Source of the DNA: UBA2365 sp964594045
GTDB taxonomy: Bacteria > Bacteroidota > Bacteroidia > Chitinophagales > Saprospiraceae
Reading direction: 5' to 3'
Assembly: GCA_964594045.1 (NCBI GenBank)
Contig: CAZQKR010000015.1
Location: 33,618-97,617, forward strand
DNA length: 64,000 nucleotides
Each line of letters opens with the position of its first letter. The stretch's first letter is position 1. A program made the translations under genes and the position numbers. This document shows positions 35,491 through 45,800 of this stretch, piece after piece. A model generated the notes under the pieces. It saw only the letters and a list, made by a program, of their open reading frames with translations, made no database searches and was not told the origin of the DNA.

Positions 35491-36672
35491 ATGACACATA
35501 AAGAACATGGATTTGATTCCAGGCAGGTGCATGCCGGTTCAATCAAAGAAGAATTCGGAAGTGCAGTCACACCCATTTATCAGACTTCAACTTTTGCTTT
35601 CAAAGATGTCCAGCAGGGTGCAAACCGTTTTGCAGGCGTTGAAGAAGGCTATATCTATACCCGGATCGGCAATCCAACCATAGCTGACCTGGAAGAGGCG
35701 GTTGCCAACCTGGAAAACGGTTTTGGCGGTATTGCCACATCCAGTGGAATGGGTGCCGTAAATACCGTTTACCTGGGATTGCTGGGACACGGTGATCATA
35801 TGATCGGTACAGCTGCACTTTACGGTCCTTCCCGTGGAGTAATGGAATCCTTGTACAAAAAACTGGGTATTGAATCCAGCTTCATTCACACACATGATGC
35901 GGAAAACGTGCGCAAAGCGATCAGGAGCAACACCAAACTGATCTATATCGAAACCCCTACCAACCCAACCATTGAGATCACTGATCTTAAAGCGGTCTGC
36001 GATATTGCAAAGGAACACCATATTCCTGTCTGTGTGGATAATACTTTTTGTTCTCCTTATCTTCAACGCCCTTTGGATCTGGGTGCTGACATCGTCCTGC
36101 ACAGCATCACCAAGTTCATCAACGGACACGCAGATATCGTGGGTGGGATCGTTGTGGCCAAAACAAAGGAAATGTACACGAAACTCAGGTCAGTTATGGT
36201 CAACATGGGTTTCAACATGGATCCTCACCAGGCATATATGGCGCGCAGAGGTTTGAAAACACTCAGCCTCAGAATGGAGAAAGCTCAGCAAAATGCCATT
36301 GAGATCGCCCGGTTCCTGGAAAATCATCCGAAAGTGGAACGCGTGCTTTACCCCGGACTGGAATCACATCCACAATTTGACCTGGCTCAGAGACAAATGG
36401 ATGGACCGGGAGCCATGATGAGTATTTTCCTCAAAGGTGGCCTGGAAGAAGGCAAAAAACTCATGGAACACGTTAAACTACCTCTGTTGGCCGTATCCCT
36501 CGGAGGGGTTGAAACTTTGATACAGCATCCGGCTTCCATGACGCATTCCAAATTGAGCAGGGAAGCCAGAGAATCCGCCGGAATTACGGACAGTCTGGTG
36601 AGATTATCAGTGGGTATAGAAAATGTGGAAGACCTGTTGAAGGATTTTGAACAGGCACTGGATGAACTGTGA
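35491..36672 (+). CDS. PLP-dependent trans-sulfuration enzyme, methionine gamma-lyase-like
   Basis: Product of 393 aa in the Cys/Met metabolism PLP family. The PLP lysine is Lys208 in HSITKFINGHADIVGG; YTRIGNPTIADLE and VSLGGVETLIQHPASMTHS are intact. The overall wording is closest to methionine gamma-lyase. Numbering runs three behind the Pseudomonas enzyme (Lys211), so its specificity residue Cys116 aligns with Pro113 here (LYGPSRG). That makes methionine gamma-lyase activity uncertain; cystathionine gamma-lyase, gamma-synthase or O-acetylhomoserine sulfhydrylase are alternatives. The start follows a -7 promoter element. Confidence 0.88.
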   Translation: MTHKEHGFDSRQVHAGSIKEEFGSAVTPIYQTSTFAFKDVQQGANRFAGVEEGYIYTRIGNPTIADLEEAVANLENGFGGIATSSGMGAVNTVYLGLLGHGDHMIGTAALYGPSRGVMESLYKKLGIESSFIHTHDAENVRKAIRSNTKLIYIETPTNPTIEITDLKAVCDIAKEHHIPVCVDNTFCSPYLQRPLDLGADIVLHSITKFINGHADIVGGIVVAKTKEMYTKLRSVMVNMGFNMDPHQAYMARRGLKTLSLRMEKAQQNAIEIARFLENHPKVERVLYPGLESHPQFDLAQRQMDGPGAMMSIFLKGGLEEGKKLMEHVKLPLLAVSLGGVETLIQHPASMTHSKLSREARESAGITDSLVRLSVGIENVEDLLKDFEQALDEL

Positions 36673-36967
36673 TCCTTGGTTTCAGGAATTTTTGGGTTAA
36701 CAGGAAGGAGGTTAGCTGATTAGTCTGTCAGATTTGACTGTGTACATTGAGCAAAAGACACTGCTTATTGCCTTTGAAAATGAATTTTTGACTCAGGTGC
36801 TCCTCATTGCCTATTAGACTAAAGACTAAAAGACTTTCAACCTGAACAATTGCATTTTTGGTTTTAACTCACTTTTTTGTGATTTGACAAACAAAAAAAC
36901 CGAAGTATTCAGAACATTTTCCCAGATTTGCTGCTTCCTAGTGTTAAGATAAATATTGTACAGGTAT
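36673..36967. other. 295-bp intergenic region, no gene
   Basis: Low-complexity DNA with TTAGCTGATTAGTCTGTCAG-like words and, at 36811-36832, an inverted copy of a word at 27745-27766. No exact promoter element for the DAHP synthase gene was found. Confidence 0.5.
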
Positions 36968-38053
36968 ATGGAAATTCTCAGCATACCGGATTGGCAGATC
37001 ATAGATGTTAAAAAACCGGTCATCATCGCAGGACCATGCAGTGCTGAAACCGAAGAACAGGTTGTGGCCACTGCAAAATCCCTTGTTGCCAGAGGTATCC
37101 AAATTTTCAGGGCAGGCATTTGGAAACCGAGAACCCGGCCAAATGCCTTTGAAGGCATTGGCAGTATCGGTTTGGAGTGGATGAAGCGTGCCAGGGAAGA
37201 AACGGGTATTTTACAGGCGACCGAAGTTGCAACACCCGCACACCTGGAAGAATGCCTTAAAAATGGTATTGATATTTTTTGGATCGGTGCGAGAACCAGC
37301 GCCAATCCCTTTGCCGTGCAGGAACTGGCCGAAGCAATGCGCGGAATGGATCTTCCGGTTTTGGTCAAAAATCCGGTCAATCCGGATACGGATCTCTGGC
37401 AGGGAGCCATAGAGCGGGTTTACAATTCAGGGATCAAACGACTGGCGGCTGTTCACCGTGGTGTTTCCAGTTATGACCCTGGTCCATACAGGAATTTGCC
37501 GTTGTGGGAAATGCCCATTGAGTTGAAAAGGCGCATACCGAATATCAGCATGCTGTGCGATCCCAGTCATATTGCGGGCAACCGGATCATGATCGAAACT
37601 GTTTCGCAAAAAGCATTCGACCTCAATTTTGACGGATTGATGATCGAGACCCATATTGATCCGGATAATGCCTGGACAGATTCAAGGCAACAGATCAGCC
37701 CTGACGAATTGGATCAGATGCTGCATTCCCTGACACTGCGACTGGTACATCCGGAAGGCATTTCCTATGAACAGCTGGACAAGTGGAGGGACAAAATCGA
37801 TGAACTGGACCTTCAGCTGCTGGATATTTTACTGAAAAGAATGGAGATCGTCAATGAAATCGGCTGGTATAAAAAGCAAAACAATATGACCATTCTTCAA
37901 CCTGAAAGATGGAATAATGTATTGATGAAAAATATCCGCCAAAGTGAAAAAAAGCACCTTGGCAGGGACCTGATCACCAAAATTTTCTTTGCCATTCATG
38001 AAGAATCCATCAGAAAGCAAACCGATATCATGAATAAAAAAAATCCGGACTGA
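36968..38053 (+). CDS. Bifunctional DAHP synthase / chorismate mutase
   Basis: Product of 361 aa from the ATG at 36968; an upstream TTG adds only four residues. Residues 1-260 are a DAHP synthase of the KDPG-aldolase-like type (VIIAGPCSAETEEQV, FRAGIWKPRTRPNAFEG, LAAVHRGVSSYDPGPYRN, CDPSHIAGNR), which condenses PEP and erythrose-4-phosphate. Residues about 270-350 are an AroQ chorismate mutase (LDKWRDKIDELDLQLLDILL, RMEIVNEIGWYKKQ), converting chorismate to prephenate. Such fusions are known in Bacteroidota and let prephenate feed back on the synthase. Confidence 0.94.
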   Translation: MEILSIPDWQIIDVKKPVIIAGPCSAETEEQVVATAKSLVARGIQIFRAGIWKPRTRPNAFEGIGSIGLEWMKRAREETGILQATEVATPAHLEECLKNGIDIFWIGARTSANPFAVQELAEAMRGMDLPVLVKNPVNPDTDLWQGAIERVYNSGIKRLAAVHRGVSSYDPGPYRNLPLWEMPIELKRRIPNISMLCDPSHIAGNRIMIETVSQKAFDLNFDGLMIETHIDPDNAWTDSRQQISPDELDQMLHSLTLRLVHPEGISYEQLDKWRDKIDELDLQLLDILLKRMEIVNEIGWYKKQNNMTILQPERWNNVLMKNIRQSEKKHLGRDLITKIFFAIHEESIRKQTDIMNKKNPD

Positions 38054-38100
38054 TCCTTGACACTCAAAGACAGACGAATTTTTGATACATACCCTGAATT

Positions 38101-39738
38101 TTATTTCAACTCCAGGTAGTCAAGTTTTAAAGCACCTGATCTGACATTCACTTTAATATTATTGTTTCCCGGCGGTAAAACAAAATATCCAATGGTATGA
38201 GTTGCCATACTGTTTCCTGAAAGTTTTTTGGCTACATTATTCCCGTTGATGGTGATGTCGATCAATACATCTGAACCGGGAATCGCAGCCTGTAAATCTA
38301 ATCGATATGACCGCTTTTTCTGGTTATTGAATGTATACGTCAACCATTCTTTTTCCTGAAGTATGACTGATTGTTCTGACCAATATGCATTTTCATCCTT
38401 GCTGTCCAGTACTATGTTGACAGGTTCATTCATTCGGTAATAAGCGCTTCTGAAACTCGTATCTTTTACAAAATATGAATTCATAAATCCGTTATGACCA
38501 TAGTTTTCTGCCTGAATTTTTCCGGGAATCCGGGTAAATATGGCATTGGTCACATCTTCAAAAAACTCACACTGATCCAGTTTGATATTTTCAAGAAACT
38601 GATCAAGGGTTTCCTGAGCCAGTTTTGGATCCGGCTTGGGACCTCCGCGGGTATATTCTGCGATCACATCCCAGTAAGGGGGCTTTTTGATAGAATAAGG
38701 AGTATTTTGCGTATCCATTTTCTTCCATGGCCAGAAGGAATAACCGATGTTATTTGCTTCGAAATACTGAGCTGTGGCCCAATAGATGGTATTGCCCTTT
38801 TCACCTGTTTCACCAACCCATACGGGAGTGTTCAGCAAATCTCTTTTTCTGAGAAAATAGCTGATGTCATTGAGTTTGTCCGGCCTTGACCAGCAATAAT
38901 AATGAAACTGATAGAATACATTGTCCGTCATAGGCTTATCAAACAACGACCAATCGTTTGACCAGTCAAATCCTTCGAGTGTGATCATGTGTCTGTCGTC
39001 TACCTTACGTATTTCCGCGATCAGCCTTTGATACAGTGGCACCAGCAGATGCTTGTATTTTTCGGCCGAACCTGTATTTATTGGTAAGGGTTCGTTCAGC
39101 AGATCATAGGCTGCAACGGTCGGATTGTCTTTGTACCTTGTTGCGATCTTCAGCCACAGGTCAACCAATCTGTCCTGATTTTCCATTTTTATGAATAATT
39201 CCGGTTCATCTGCAGGACTGTCATCGATATTTGCACCTGTTTGTCCTCCAGGTGCTCCGTGCATATCGATGATCACGTAAATATGATATTTTGTACACCA
39301 TTTCACAAGTGAATCGATCAGTTGAAATCCTTCTTCTAGGAATACCGGGTTATCTCCTTCAGTGAGGAAAAGCCGGGAATTGAGGGCAGGTCTGACGGAA
39401 TTGAAACCCAACTCAGCAATTTTTTTAATGTCCGCCTCAGTTATGTAATTTTCTCTGAATGATTTCCAGAAAGCTGCTGATTTTTCCTCTCCGATCAGGT
39501 CCCTGATCACTTTTTCTATCTTTCTTGGCCGGTCACCTTCAGGTCCGAATTTCCACATATATCCTTCAGGTAAAAGCCAGTTGCCTAAACCAACACCACG
39601 GAGAAATACTTTTTCACCTTTTTCGTTGACGATATCCTGGCCGGAAGTCCTTAAAAAAGTCAACTCCTGGTTATCCTTATGCTGACCGGCTAATACATTA
39701 CTGAAAACCAAGACAATAAACAGGAAAATATATTTCAT
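38101..39738 (-). CDS. Secreted glycoside hydrolase family 5 protein with C-terminal carbohydrate-binding-like domain
   Basis: Product of 545 aa from the ATG at 39738 (a TTG three codons upstream is less likely). Sec signal peptide (KYIFLFIVLVFSNVLAG), then a GH5 barrel at about 30-400 with acid/base Glu in AYDLLNEPLP and nucleophile Glu in VWVGETGEKG. Residues about 420-545 read as a CBM6/35-like beta-sandwich (IPGKIQAENYGHNGF ... LDLQAAIPGSDVLIDI). Expected to cut beta-glucans or related polysaccharides outside the cell. Same strand as the esterase and GH16 genes upstream; no T9SS sorting domain is seen. Confidence 0.9.
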   Translation of the reverse strand: MKYIFLFIVLVFSNVLAGQHKDNQELTFLRTSGQDIVNEKGEKVFLRGVGLGNWLLPEGYMWKFGPEGDRPRKIEKVIRDLIGEEKSAAFWKSFRENYITEADIKKIAELGFNSVRPALNSRLFLTEGDNPVFLEEGFQLIDSLVKWCTKYHIYVIIDMHGAPGGQTGANIDDSPADEPELFIKMENQDRLVDLWLKIATRYKDNPTVAAYDLLNEPLPINTGSAEKYKHLLVPLYQRLIAEIRKVDDRHMITLEGFDWSNDWSLFDKPMTDNVFYQFHYYCWSRPDKLNDISYFLRKRDLLNTPVWVGETGEKGNTIYWATAQYFEANNIGYSFWPWKKMDTQNTPYSIKKPPYWDVIAEYTRGGPKPDPKLAQETLDQFLENIKLDQCEFFEDVTNAIFTRIPGKIQAENYGHNGFMNSYFVKDTSFRSAYYRMNEPVNIVLDSKDENAYWSEQSVILQEKEWLTYTFNNQKKRSYRLDLQAAIPGSDVLIDITINGNNVAKKLSGNSMATHTIGYFVLPPGNNNIKVNVRSGALKLDYLELK

Positions 39739-39821
39739 AATACTCAATTAACACATTTCAAATTAGCCAAAACACTTTATTTCAACCCCAAAATTTATTC
39801 ACTTTATCCAGTCCTGATATG

Positions 39822-41783
39822 TCAAGGCATGAATTCCGGTTGATATACTTCCTTCCTGGTCACCATGTCCCAGTCATCAGACCGGAAAGGTACCGCAGGT
39901 AAGCCTTCCTCGTTAAATAAATTGCAATCACTGGCATCGCCTATCCAGCCAAAACGAACGGCAACCGGTGAGTTCACCTGATCCGATTCAACAACCACTT
40001 TATCCTCATTGATATACGCTCTTGCAAAATAAAATTTCTTGTTAATTCCAGCCACTTCAAATCCTTTAAGATAACCGTATTGATCAGGAGTATTCAATCC
40101 TGTCCCTATATCATCAAAACTAATGATCAGTTTATTCCCTTCCTTTGTCATTGATTTGAACATTGGTCCGCGACTGATCAGAGGGGTTCCGTAGACATCA
40201 TTCAATGCCATGAATGCCAGTCTTTTACCAACATCCTGTTTGTTGACCGGATGGATATCAACCGGATCGCCGATATCTGTGGTGACGCACATCCCTGTAT
40301 TGGGAACTTTTCGGAGTGTCAAGGTCTGGGCTTCCCTGAGTTCAGCCCAGCTACAACCTTCATTGCTGTCTCCTGCAGTTTTGAAAGTAGCCAATTGAAC
40401 AAAATAGAACGGAAATTCACCCAAACCCCATTTTTGCCTCCAGTCATTGATCATCAATGGAAAAGCTGTTCTGTACTGGTATGCTCTTGAAGCATTGGAT
40501 TCTCCCTGATACCACAGTGCGCCTCTGATCCCGAAAGGAATGATCGGATGGATCATTGCATTGTAGCAAAGAGATGGCATGGAGTTTTGATTGGCACTTT
40601 TGATGATTTCCACAACCTGGAATTTCCATTTTCCATCAAGCGGGATTGTTTTTTTACCCAGGATCAATTTTACATCAGCCGAATTGCCGTAAATTCCTCC
40701 GCCGCCGCCTGTGTCCCTAACTTTGACTGCAATGACATTCTTTCCGGGTTTCAGCAGGTTGTCAGGCAAAGCATAACGCCGGTTCAAATCCCACTGGCTG
40801 GTTGAACCCACCTGGATGCCATTGACAAAGGTCACATCGAAGTCGTCTATTTTGGACAATTCAAGGATGGGTTCCGGAACGATTTCACCAGGTTTAAGTT
40901 CAAACGTCTTCCTGAGCCAGACCACACCATCCAGTTCACCGATTTTCTGTTCTTCCCACAACTGTGGCTGGAAGATCTCCGGCCAGCCGGTATCATTAAA
41001 ATCCGTTTGAATGAAAGGTTTATCATCCAAAGAACCAGGCCTGTTTCCCTGTAGGGATTCAATTCTGCTCATGGTTCCGGCAGAGCGCATTTTCATCATG
41101 GAATCCATATCCATTAAAGGTATTTTCGAGATCATTTCCCTGAATTCATCACTTCCCTCAAAACCTTCACGGCTGATCCAGGTTTCAATGTTGGAACCAC
41201 CCCATGAAGAATTGATGATTCCAACCGGCACTTTCAAGCTGTCATATAATATTTTGGCGAAAAAATAACCTGCTGCTGTAAAACTGCCAACAGTGGTACT
41301 TTCACAGATTTCCCATTTCGTTTCGTTGATATCCCGGACGGGAACCGAACTGATGTTCCGTTGTACTTTTATATGACGGATCCATGGATTACCGGCATTT
41401 TTCATGACTTGACCGGCATTCATGGACTGCGCGACTGTCCATTCCATATTGGACTGACCACTGCACAACCAGACTTCACCCACCAGGACATTATTGATCA
41501 GTATTTCATTTTTTCCTTTGACATGAAGGTTATAAGGGCCTCCGGCTTTTTCTTTGGCGAGGACCACTTTCCATTGGCCATTTTTATCCGCCTTTGTTTT
41601 CAGCAACTGCTGATTGAACTTAATTTCGATCTTTTCACCTTTGTCCGCCCAGCCCCAAATGGTGAGCGGAATATCCCGCTGTAAGACCATGTTGTCTGAG
41701 AATATTCCGGGAAGGGTTACCATTCCATAAAAAGGAATGGAAAATACAATTAAAAGAAATAAAAACAATAATTTTTTAATCAT
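39822..41783 (-). CDS. Secreted sialate O-acetylesterase-like SGNH hydrolase
   Basis: Product of 653 aa from the ATG at 41783. It has a signal peptide, the family opening LPGIFSDNMVLQRDIPLTIWG, nucleophile Ser in VWLCSGQSNMEW, the block LWYQGESN, and the C-terminal catalytic DxxH region in DIGDPVDIHPVNKQD. A jelly-roll-like insertion sits at about 250-400. Members named sialate O-acetylesterase also include xylan and other carbohydrate esterases; next to GH5 and GH16 a plant- or algal-glycan target is likelier than sialic acid. It lies 83 bp upstream of the GH5 gene. Confidence 0.9.
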   Translation of the reverse strand: MIKKLLFLFLLIVFSIPFYGMVTLPGIFSDNMVLQRDIPLTIWGWADKGEKIEIKFNQQLLKTKADKNGQWKVVLAKEKAGGPYNLHVKGKNEILINNVLVGEVWLCSGQSNMEWTVAQSMNAGQVMKNAGNPWIRHIKVQRNISSVPVRDINETKWEICESTTVGSFTAAGYFFAKILYDSLKVPVGIINSSWGGSNIETWISREGFEGSDEFREMISKIPLMDMDSMMKMRSAGTMSRIESLQGNRPGSLDDKPFIQTDFNDTGWPEIFQPQLWEEQKIGELDGVVWLRKTFELKPGEIVPEPILELSKIDDFDVTFVNGIQVGSTSQWDLNRRYALPDNLLKPGKNVIAVKVRDTGGGGGIYGNSADVKLILGKKTIPLDGKWKFQVVEIIKSANQNSMPSLCYNAMIHPIIPFGIRGALWYQGESNASRAYQYRTAFPLMINDWRQKWGLGEFPFYFVQLATFKTAGDSNEGCSWAELREAQTLTLRKVPNTGMCVTTDIGDPVDIHPVNKQDVGKRLAFMALNDVYGTPLISRGPMFKSMTKEGNKLIISFDDIGTGLNTPDQYGYLKGFEVAGINKKFYFARAYINEDKVVVESDQVNSPVAVRFGWIGDASDCNLFNEEGLPAVPFRSDDWDMVTRKEVYQPEFMP

Positions 41784-41862
41784 GACCAATTATACTTTAA
41801 ATACTCATACTTTAAACAGTTAATACTCAAATTGATACCCAAAAAAATCAAATCAGAACCAA

Positions 41863-42669
41863 TTAGTTTTCCTGGTATACCCTCACCCAGTCTACAACCA
41901 TTTCAACCGGGAATATCGTATTGTCAATTCCTTTACGGCCACCCCAGTTCCCACCAATCGCAATGTTCATTATCAGGTAAAATGGCTGGTTAAAAGGCCA
42001 CTCTTTATCCGTCAGATACTCGTTTTTCAACTGAAAGTAGGCTTTTCCATCCAAAAGAAAATCAATTTTATCCGGTGTCCATTCAATTGCATATACATGA
42101 AATTCATCATACGGATCTCTGATCAAGGTTCCGCCTCCTTTCTGTGTGCCTTTGATATGATTGAAGGATGCTGTATGTATCGTTCCATAAACGCTATCCG
42201 GTTCATATCCGACATGCTCCATAATATCAATTTCCCCACAATCAGGCCAGCCAACTGTATTGATATTGCTTCCAAGCATCCATATAGCCGGCCATGCACC
42301 TCTTCCTGCGGGCAATTTCGCCCGTACTTCAATCCTGCCATACATAAATTCAGCTTTACCCTTCGTGATCAACCTAGCTGAGGTGTATTCCTTTCCTTCC
42401 TTTAGCTCTTTACGTGCAATGATCTTCAAAACTCCATTTTCAACGATGGCATTTGCCAGGTTGTTTTCAGTATAATACTGCTTCTCATTATTTCCCCACG
42501 CATAATCATTTCCTTTTGTATCAAATACCCATTTTGACGGATCAGGTAAGCCTGTATATTCAAATTCATCACTCCATACCAGTTGATGACCCTGGTTTGA
42601 GATGATTTGACCATCCAACTGTTGCGCAACAGCTACAAAAAAAATTATACTAAATAAAATTGTTCTCAA
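41863..42669 (-). CDS. Secreted GH16 endo-beta-glucanase
   Basis: Product of 268 aa, start TTG at 42669 since no in-frame ATG precedes the signal peptide (RTILFSIIFFVAVAQQLDGQ). A complete GH16 domain: HQLVWSDEFEYTGLPDPSKW, AGRGAWPAIWMLGSNIN and the catalytic ExDxxE in GEIDIMEHVG. The sequence is of the laminarinase/lichenase group, cutting beta-1,3(-1,4)-glucans. It heads the GH16-esterase-GH5 set. No SusC/SusD pair is in the window. Confidence 0.94.
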   Translation of the reverse strand: MRTILFSIIFFVAVAQQLDGQIISNQGHQLVWSDEFEYTGLPDPSKWVFDTKGNDYAWGNNEKQYYTENNLANAIVENGVLKIIARKELKEGKEYTSARLITKGKAEFMYGRIEVRAKLPAGRGAWPAIWMLGSNINTVGWPDCGEIDIMEHVGYEPDSVYGTIHTASFNHIKGTQKGGGTLIRDPYDEFHVYAIEWTPDKIDFLLDGKAYFQLKNEYLTDKEWPFNQPFYLIMNIAIGGNWGGRKGIDNTIFPVEMVVDWVRVYQEN

Positions 42670-42763
42670 GATAAAATGTATTTGTGCTTAAATAAGATAC
42701 TCATTTTTGATGGCCTAAAATTAAGGAGCATTAAATGAAAAACCGTGCTTACATAAGAAATTT

Positions 42764-42802
42764 TGAAAAAAAAGAGGCTGCTCAAAGCAAATGAACAACC
42801 TC
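42764..42802 (-). terminator. Rho-independent terminator after the DUF285 protein gene
   Basis: Eleven-pair stem GAGGCTGCTCA (42774-42784) with TGAACAACCTC (42792-42802), two G-U pairs on the minus strand, followed there by a run of eight T. It lies about 70 bp past the stop at 42870. Confidence 0.75.
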
Positions 42803-42869
42803 CTGATAATTTTGAAAAAAATATGATTAAAACATTTTGGGTGATTTACCCTATAAAAATCAGCATTAA

Positions 42870-45800
42870 CTAATTGAGCACTTTGATTTTTTGGTAATAG
42901 TTCTGATCTTTTGATTGAATATTCAGTATATAGATACCTGATTGGAGGGTTTTGATGTCCAATGAATATTCACTGCCACTTCTGATCAAATCCCCGCAGT
43001 TCGCCATCCTGCCATCCATTGAAAATATACGGACTTTGGCCGGTTCAGTGAACCGATCCCCGAAATCAATCCTGAGCAAATCTTTTGCCGGGTTAGGGAA
43101 AACAACGAATCCTGTATCGCCGTTGATCCCATCCGCAGACAAAAGTTTTTCGATGCATACTTCGATCTCTTTACTGCAATTAGTCCCTGATTCCGTAACG
43201 ACCAATTGATAACATCCTGCTGCCAAACCATAAATATCCTGATCTGCTGAAGTGAAACCATTCGGTCCGGTCCATTGATAGGTCAGTTGTTCTCCACCTG
43301 TTGAACTGATCTCAATAAATCCGTTGTTTTCTCCGGATTCATTTCCCTGTGCGTCAACTGAGATTTGGATTTCTTCTGGCTGCACCAGTTCAAAACTGAT
43401 TTCAGCACGACAGTTTTTCTGATCAGTTACAGTCAAAGAATAAATTCCTGCACACAAATTGGTTTTAACACTGTCCGCAGCTTCGTCAAACCAGACATAA
43501 TTTAAAGGAGAAGCAGCATTCTCTACCGAGGAAATGGAAATTTGCCCGTCGCATGCAGAAAAACAACTGATCTCATTCACTTCCGCTATAATGGATAATT
43601 CGGGACAAATGAAAGCTTGTACCTCAGCTGAATCGACCACTGAACATCCGTTCACATCTGTAACTGTCACATGATACGACCCGGGTGCCAACCCGGAAAC
43701 TGAGGGTTGGGTAGCGCCATTACTCCAATAAAATGAGTAAGGAGCCTGTCCACCGGAAAGATTGACCGTTAAAGCTCCGTCATTGAACTGGAATCCGGTT
43801 TCATGTGCAGGGATGATATTCGATTCCGGAACTGAATTGACCACAACCTTTACATCCATACCAACCGGACACCTCCCTTCATTGCTCACTGTTACGGTAT
43901 AGGTTATTGAGGAATCAGGCGCTGAAATAGGATTGGATACATGACTGTCTGAAAGTCCGGTCTCAGGACTCCATTGGAAGGTAGTTCCACCCTCTGCATT
44001 CAACTGGATCGTTGATCCTTTACATATCATCTGATCAGGAGTGGCAGAGGCAACAACATTTTCAGTGCTGAAGCTAACCGTGGCACAATTGCCCGCATTC
44101 CCTTTCAGGTTGTAGGGTATGATCGTCGCAAACAATTGGGTTCCACATGGAAGAAGATCTTCCGGCTGATAGATTGTATTATTACCCACGTCCAGGTGAT
44201 CCAAAATATCTGTTCCTCCCGGAGTTGTTCCGATATTTAATCTGTATCCGCGGGCGAAACCGGATGCTTCCCAGGTAAATACGGCATCCACGCGGACATT
44301 TTCTGCCTCATCCAAAGGATAACTGACAGTAGTACATACAGGCAGCACGTAATCACATGTTCCCATGCTGTCACCATTAATTGTCCATCCTTTTTGAGCG
44401 ATAAGCTGATCCCTTTGCGGAGAAGCCAGCCAGTAATGGACTCCTTCGGCACCAAAAACACGGTTGTCCGGTGTGGAACTTTTATTCAGCCAGCCGATCA
44501 GGGTATTATCATAATTCTGGCAACTCATTCCGCTGTTGTCCAGCATGTTCTCCATATCTACCAGTGGATGAAGTGACCAATTGGCCAGATTCATATCAAA
44601 AGAAATTGCTCCTTTGAACATTCCCGACATATCAGTGACTTTGCTCACATTCCAGGCAGCAACGGTCTGATTGAATGCGGGAGCATTTGCAAACATTTCA
44701 GACATATTGACCACGTTTGAAACATTCCATGAAGATAATGACTGGTTGAAAGATGTAGCACCTGAAAACATTTTTTGCATATTGATCACATCTCCGACAT
44801 CCCAGGAACCGATATACTGGTCAAATGCTGTTGCTCCTGCAAATAATTCAGACATGTCGGTGATATTACCCACGTTCCATTCACTCAAATCTGAATTCAT
44901 GGAAGCACAACCTGCAAACATTCCTGACATATTGGTCACCGAGCTGAGATCCGGAACATCCAAAGCGTTGATCTCCATATTAATACAACCACTGAAAGCC
45001 TTTTCCATGGATGTCCATTCTATGGCGCCCCACCGTTCAATAGCTATAAGTTTTTCCTTATCACCCTGGTTATTGAAGAAAATACGTGGGAAATCTCCTC
45101 TTATCCTGATGGTATAGATACCGGGCACACCATAATTGTGCGTGACACTGCCGGTTATGCCAATCTGATCGAAATTACCGTCGTTATTCCAGTCCACATC
45201 GTAATTGTACCCTACACCTTCAGCAGGTATGGTTATACATGACTGACATGAGGTTCCGTTATTCCATGTGTTCCATTTTAAAACAAGAGGTATGAAATAA
45301 TCACATTCCTGATAACTGTCACCAAAAATATCCCAGCCCAAACCTCCTGAACATAAAGGCCTCATTAAGTTGGCCCTTGCAACATTGGATAAAAAGAAAT
45401 GCACACCGGCTGCTCCAAGAGTAAGCGTCAAAGGGGTCTGGGGATTATTATACCAGCCGATAAGTGTATTGTCATAATTTTCACAACTCATACCGCAATA
45501 GTCAAGGAAATTAAGTAAAATTACATTGCTCTTCAATGACCAGCTTCCAAGGCTATAATTAAAAGCACTCGCACCAGAGAACATCCCGGTCATGTCGCTC
45601 ACCTGGCTTACATCCCAATCTGTGACATCTTCATTGAAAAGGGCACAATTTTCAAACATCCATGCGGTGCTGGATACTGAATTCAGATTTGGGGAATCTG
45701 TGGCATTGGATTCCATATTGGAACATCCGGCAAAAGCTTTCTCCATGCTGCTCCACAAACCTGATCCCCATTGGTCAATGGATACCAGTTTCAGGGCATC

